Below the pieces are notes generated by a model, which was not told the DNA's origin, searched no databases, and saw only the letters and a list, made by a program, of their open reading frames with translations. A DNA stretch of 44,696 bases, from positions 1-44,696 of the forward strand of contig NZ_CABFKH010000014.1 of the NCBI RefSeq assembly GCF_901764975.1. Reading direction: 5' to 3'. The first letter of the stretch is position 1. Each line of letters opens with the position of its first letter. Both the position numbers and the translations under genes were made by a program. Positions 44,619-44,696 of the stretch are shown piece after piece. The stretch comes from Actinobacillus indolicus. Its GTDB lineage: Bacteria; Pseudomonadota; Gammaproteobacteria; Enterobacterales; Pasteurellaceae.

Positions 44619-44650
44619 AAGGCTCATCGAAAGGTGAGCCTTTTTGTTTT
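44619..44650 (+). terminator. Terminator after tuf
   Basis: AAGGCTCATC at 44619-44628 and GGTGAGCCTT at 44633-44642 form a 10-bp stem with a GAAA tetraloop and one G-T pair, then TTTGTTTT. It ends the tRNA-tuf unit. The last 46 bases of the window show no gene. Confidence 0.92.
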
Positions 44651-44696
44651 GGTTTTAATCAATAGTAAGAATAAGGGATGATATTGGATTGGTTTT

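Overview
The window is chromosomal DNA of a member of the Pasteurellaceae. The clearest sign is the dense scatter of the 9-base uptake sequence ACAAGCGGT and its complement, followed by T-rich and TGCAAA-like tracts. This is the Apl-type signal (Actinobacillus pleuropneumoniae, Mannheimia, Bibersteinia and relatives) and not the Haemophilus-type AAGTGCGGT. Modest GC content, the napFDAGHBC order, TRAP transporters and the coaA-tRNA-tufB block all agree. I cannot fix the species from the sequence alone. Almost everything is core-genome material. I see no insertion sequence, prophage, integron, CRISPR array or rRNA.

Left part (1-7.9 kb) is the most accessory-looking. It holds the 5' end of a GlxA-like regulator divergent from a secreted metallo-beta-lactamase-fold protein, a RhuM-Fic/Doc fusion protein, a LysR regulator divergent from a second secreted MBL-fold protein whose metal ligands are lost and which overlaps a DsbA/FrnE-like gene, a small secreted protein, a sugar O-acetyltransferase, the NhaA antiporter and a half-size EamA transporter. 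7.9-13.9 kb holds rpmH-rnpA-yidD, a YigZ-family gene and a TAXI-TRAP transporter with a fused permease and a co-transcribed universal stress protein. 14-19.1 kb holds fmt-rsmB-trkA, rpe and the zinc-independent ribosomal protein pair L31B/L36B.

19.2-25.4 kb is the periplasmic nitrate reductase operon napFDAGHBC, with an FNR-like site upstream. NapA reduces nitrate, NapB and NapC (c-type haems) and NapGH (Fe-S) bring electrons from quinol, and NapD and NapF serve maturation. 25.4-28.6 kb is a gluconate module: GntR repressor, gluconokinase and GntP-type permease, with two GntR operators and a CRP-like site between the divergent kinase and permease genes. 28.6-34.5 kb holds a MazG-like pyrophosphohydrolase, a LOG-family protein, mnmE, a quinone-reductase-like flavoprotein, a thiosulfate uptake pair (TsuA/TsuB type) and thrC. 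34.5-40.9 kb holds a HAD phosphatase, glpT preceded by two GlpR-like operators, mgsA, ygfZ-rnhB-pqiA and rraA. 40.9-44.7 kb holds trmN6, coaA, a tRNA operon (Thr-Tyr-Gly-Thr) and tuf, the same order as E. coli coaA-thrU-tyrU-glyT-thrT-tufB.

Two themes run through the window. First, uptake sequences occur as inverted pairs just after genes, apparently doubling as transcription terminators (nine cases). Second, several intergenic regions carry readable operators (GntR, GlpR, FNR-like, CRP-like, a LysR-type palindrome), so much of the regulation can be predicted from the DNA. No clearly undescribed system is visible. The best leads are the RhuM-Doc protein, the ligand-less MBL protein with its DsbA-like partner, and a PDZ-like tail on the TRAP permease.
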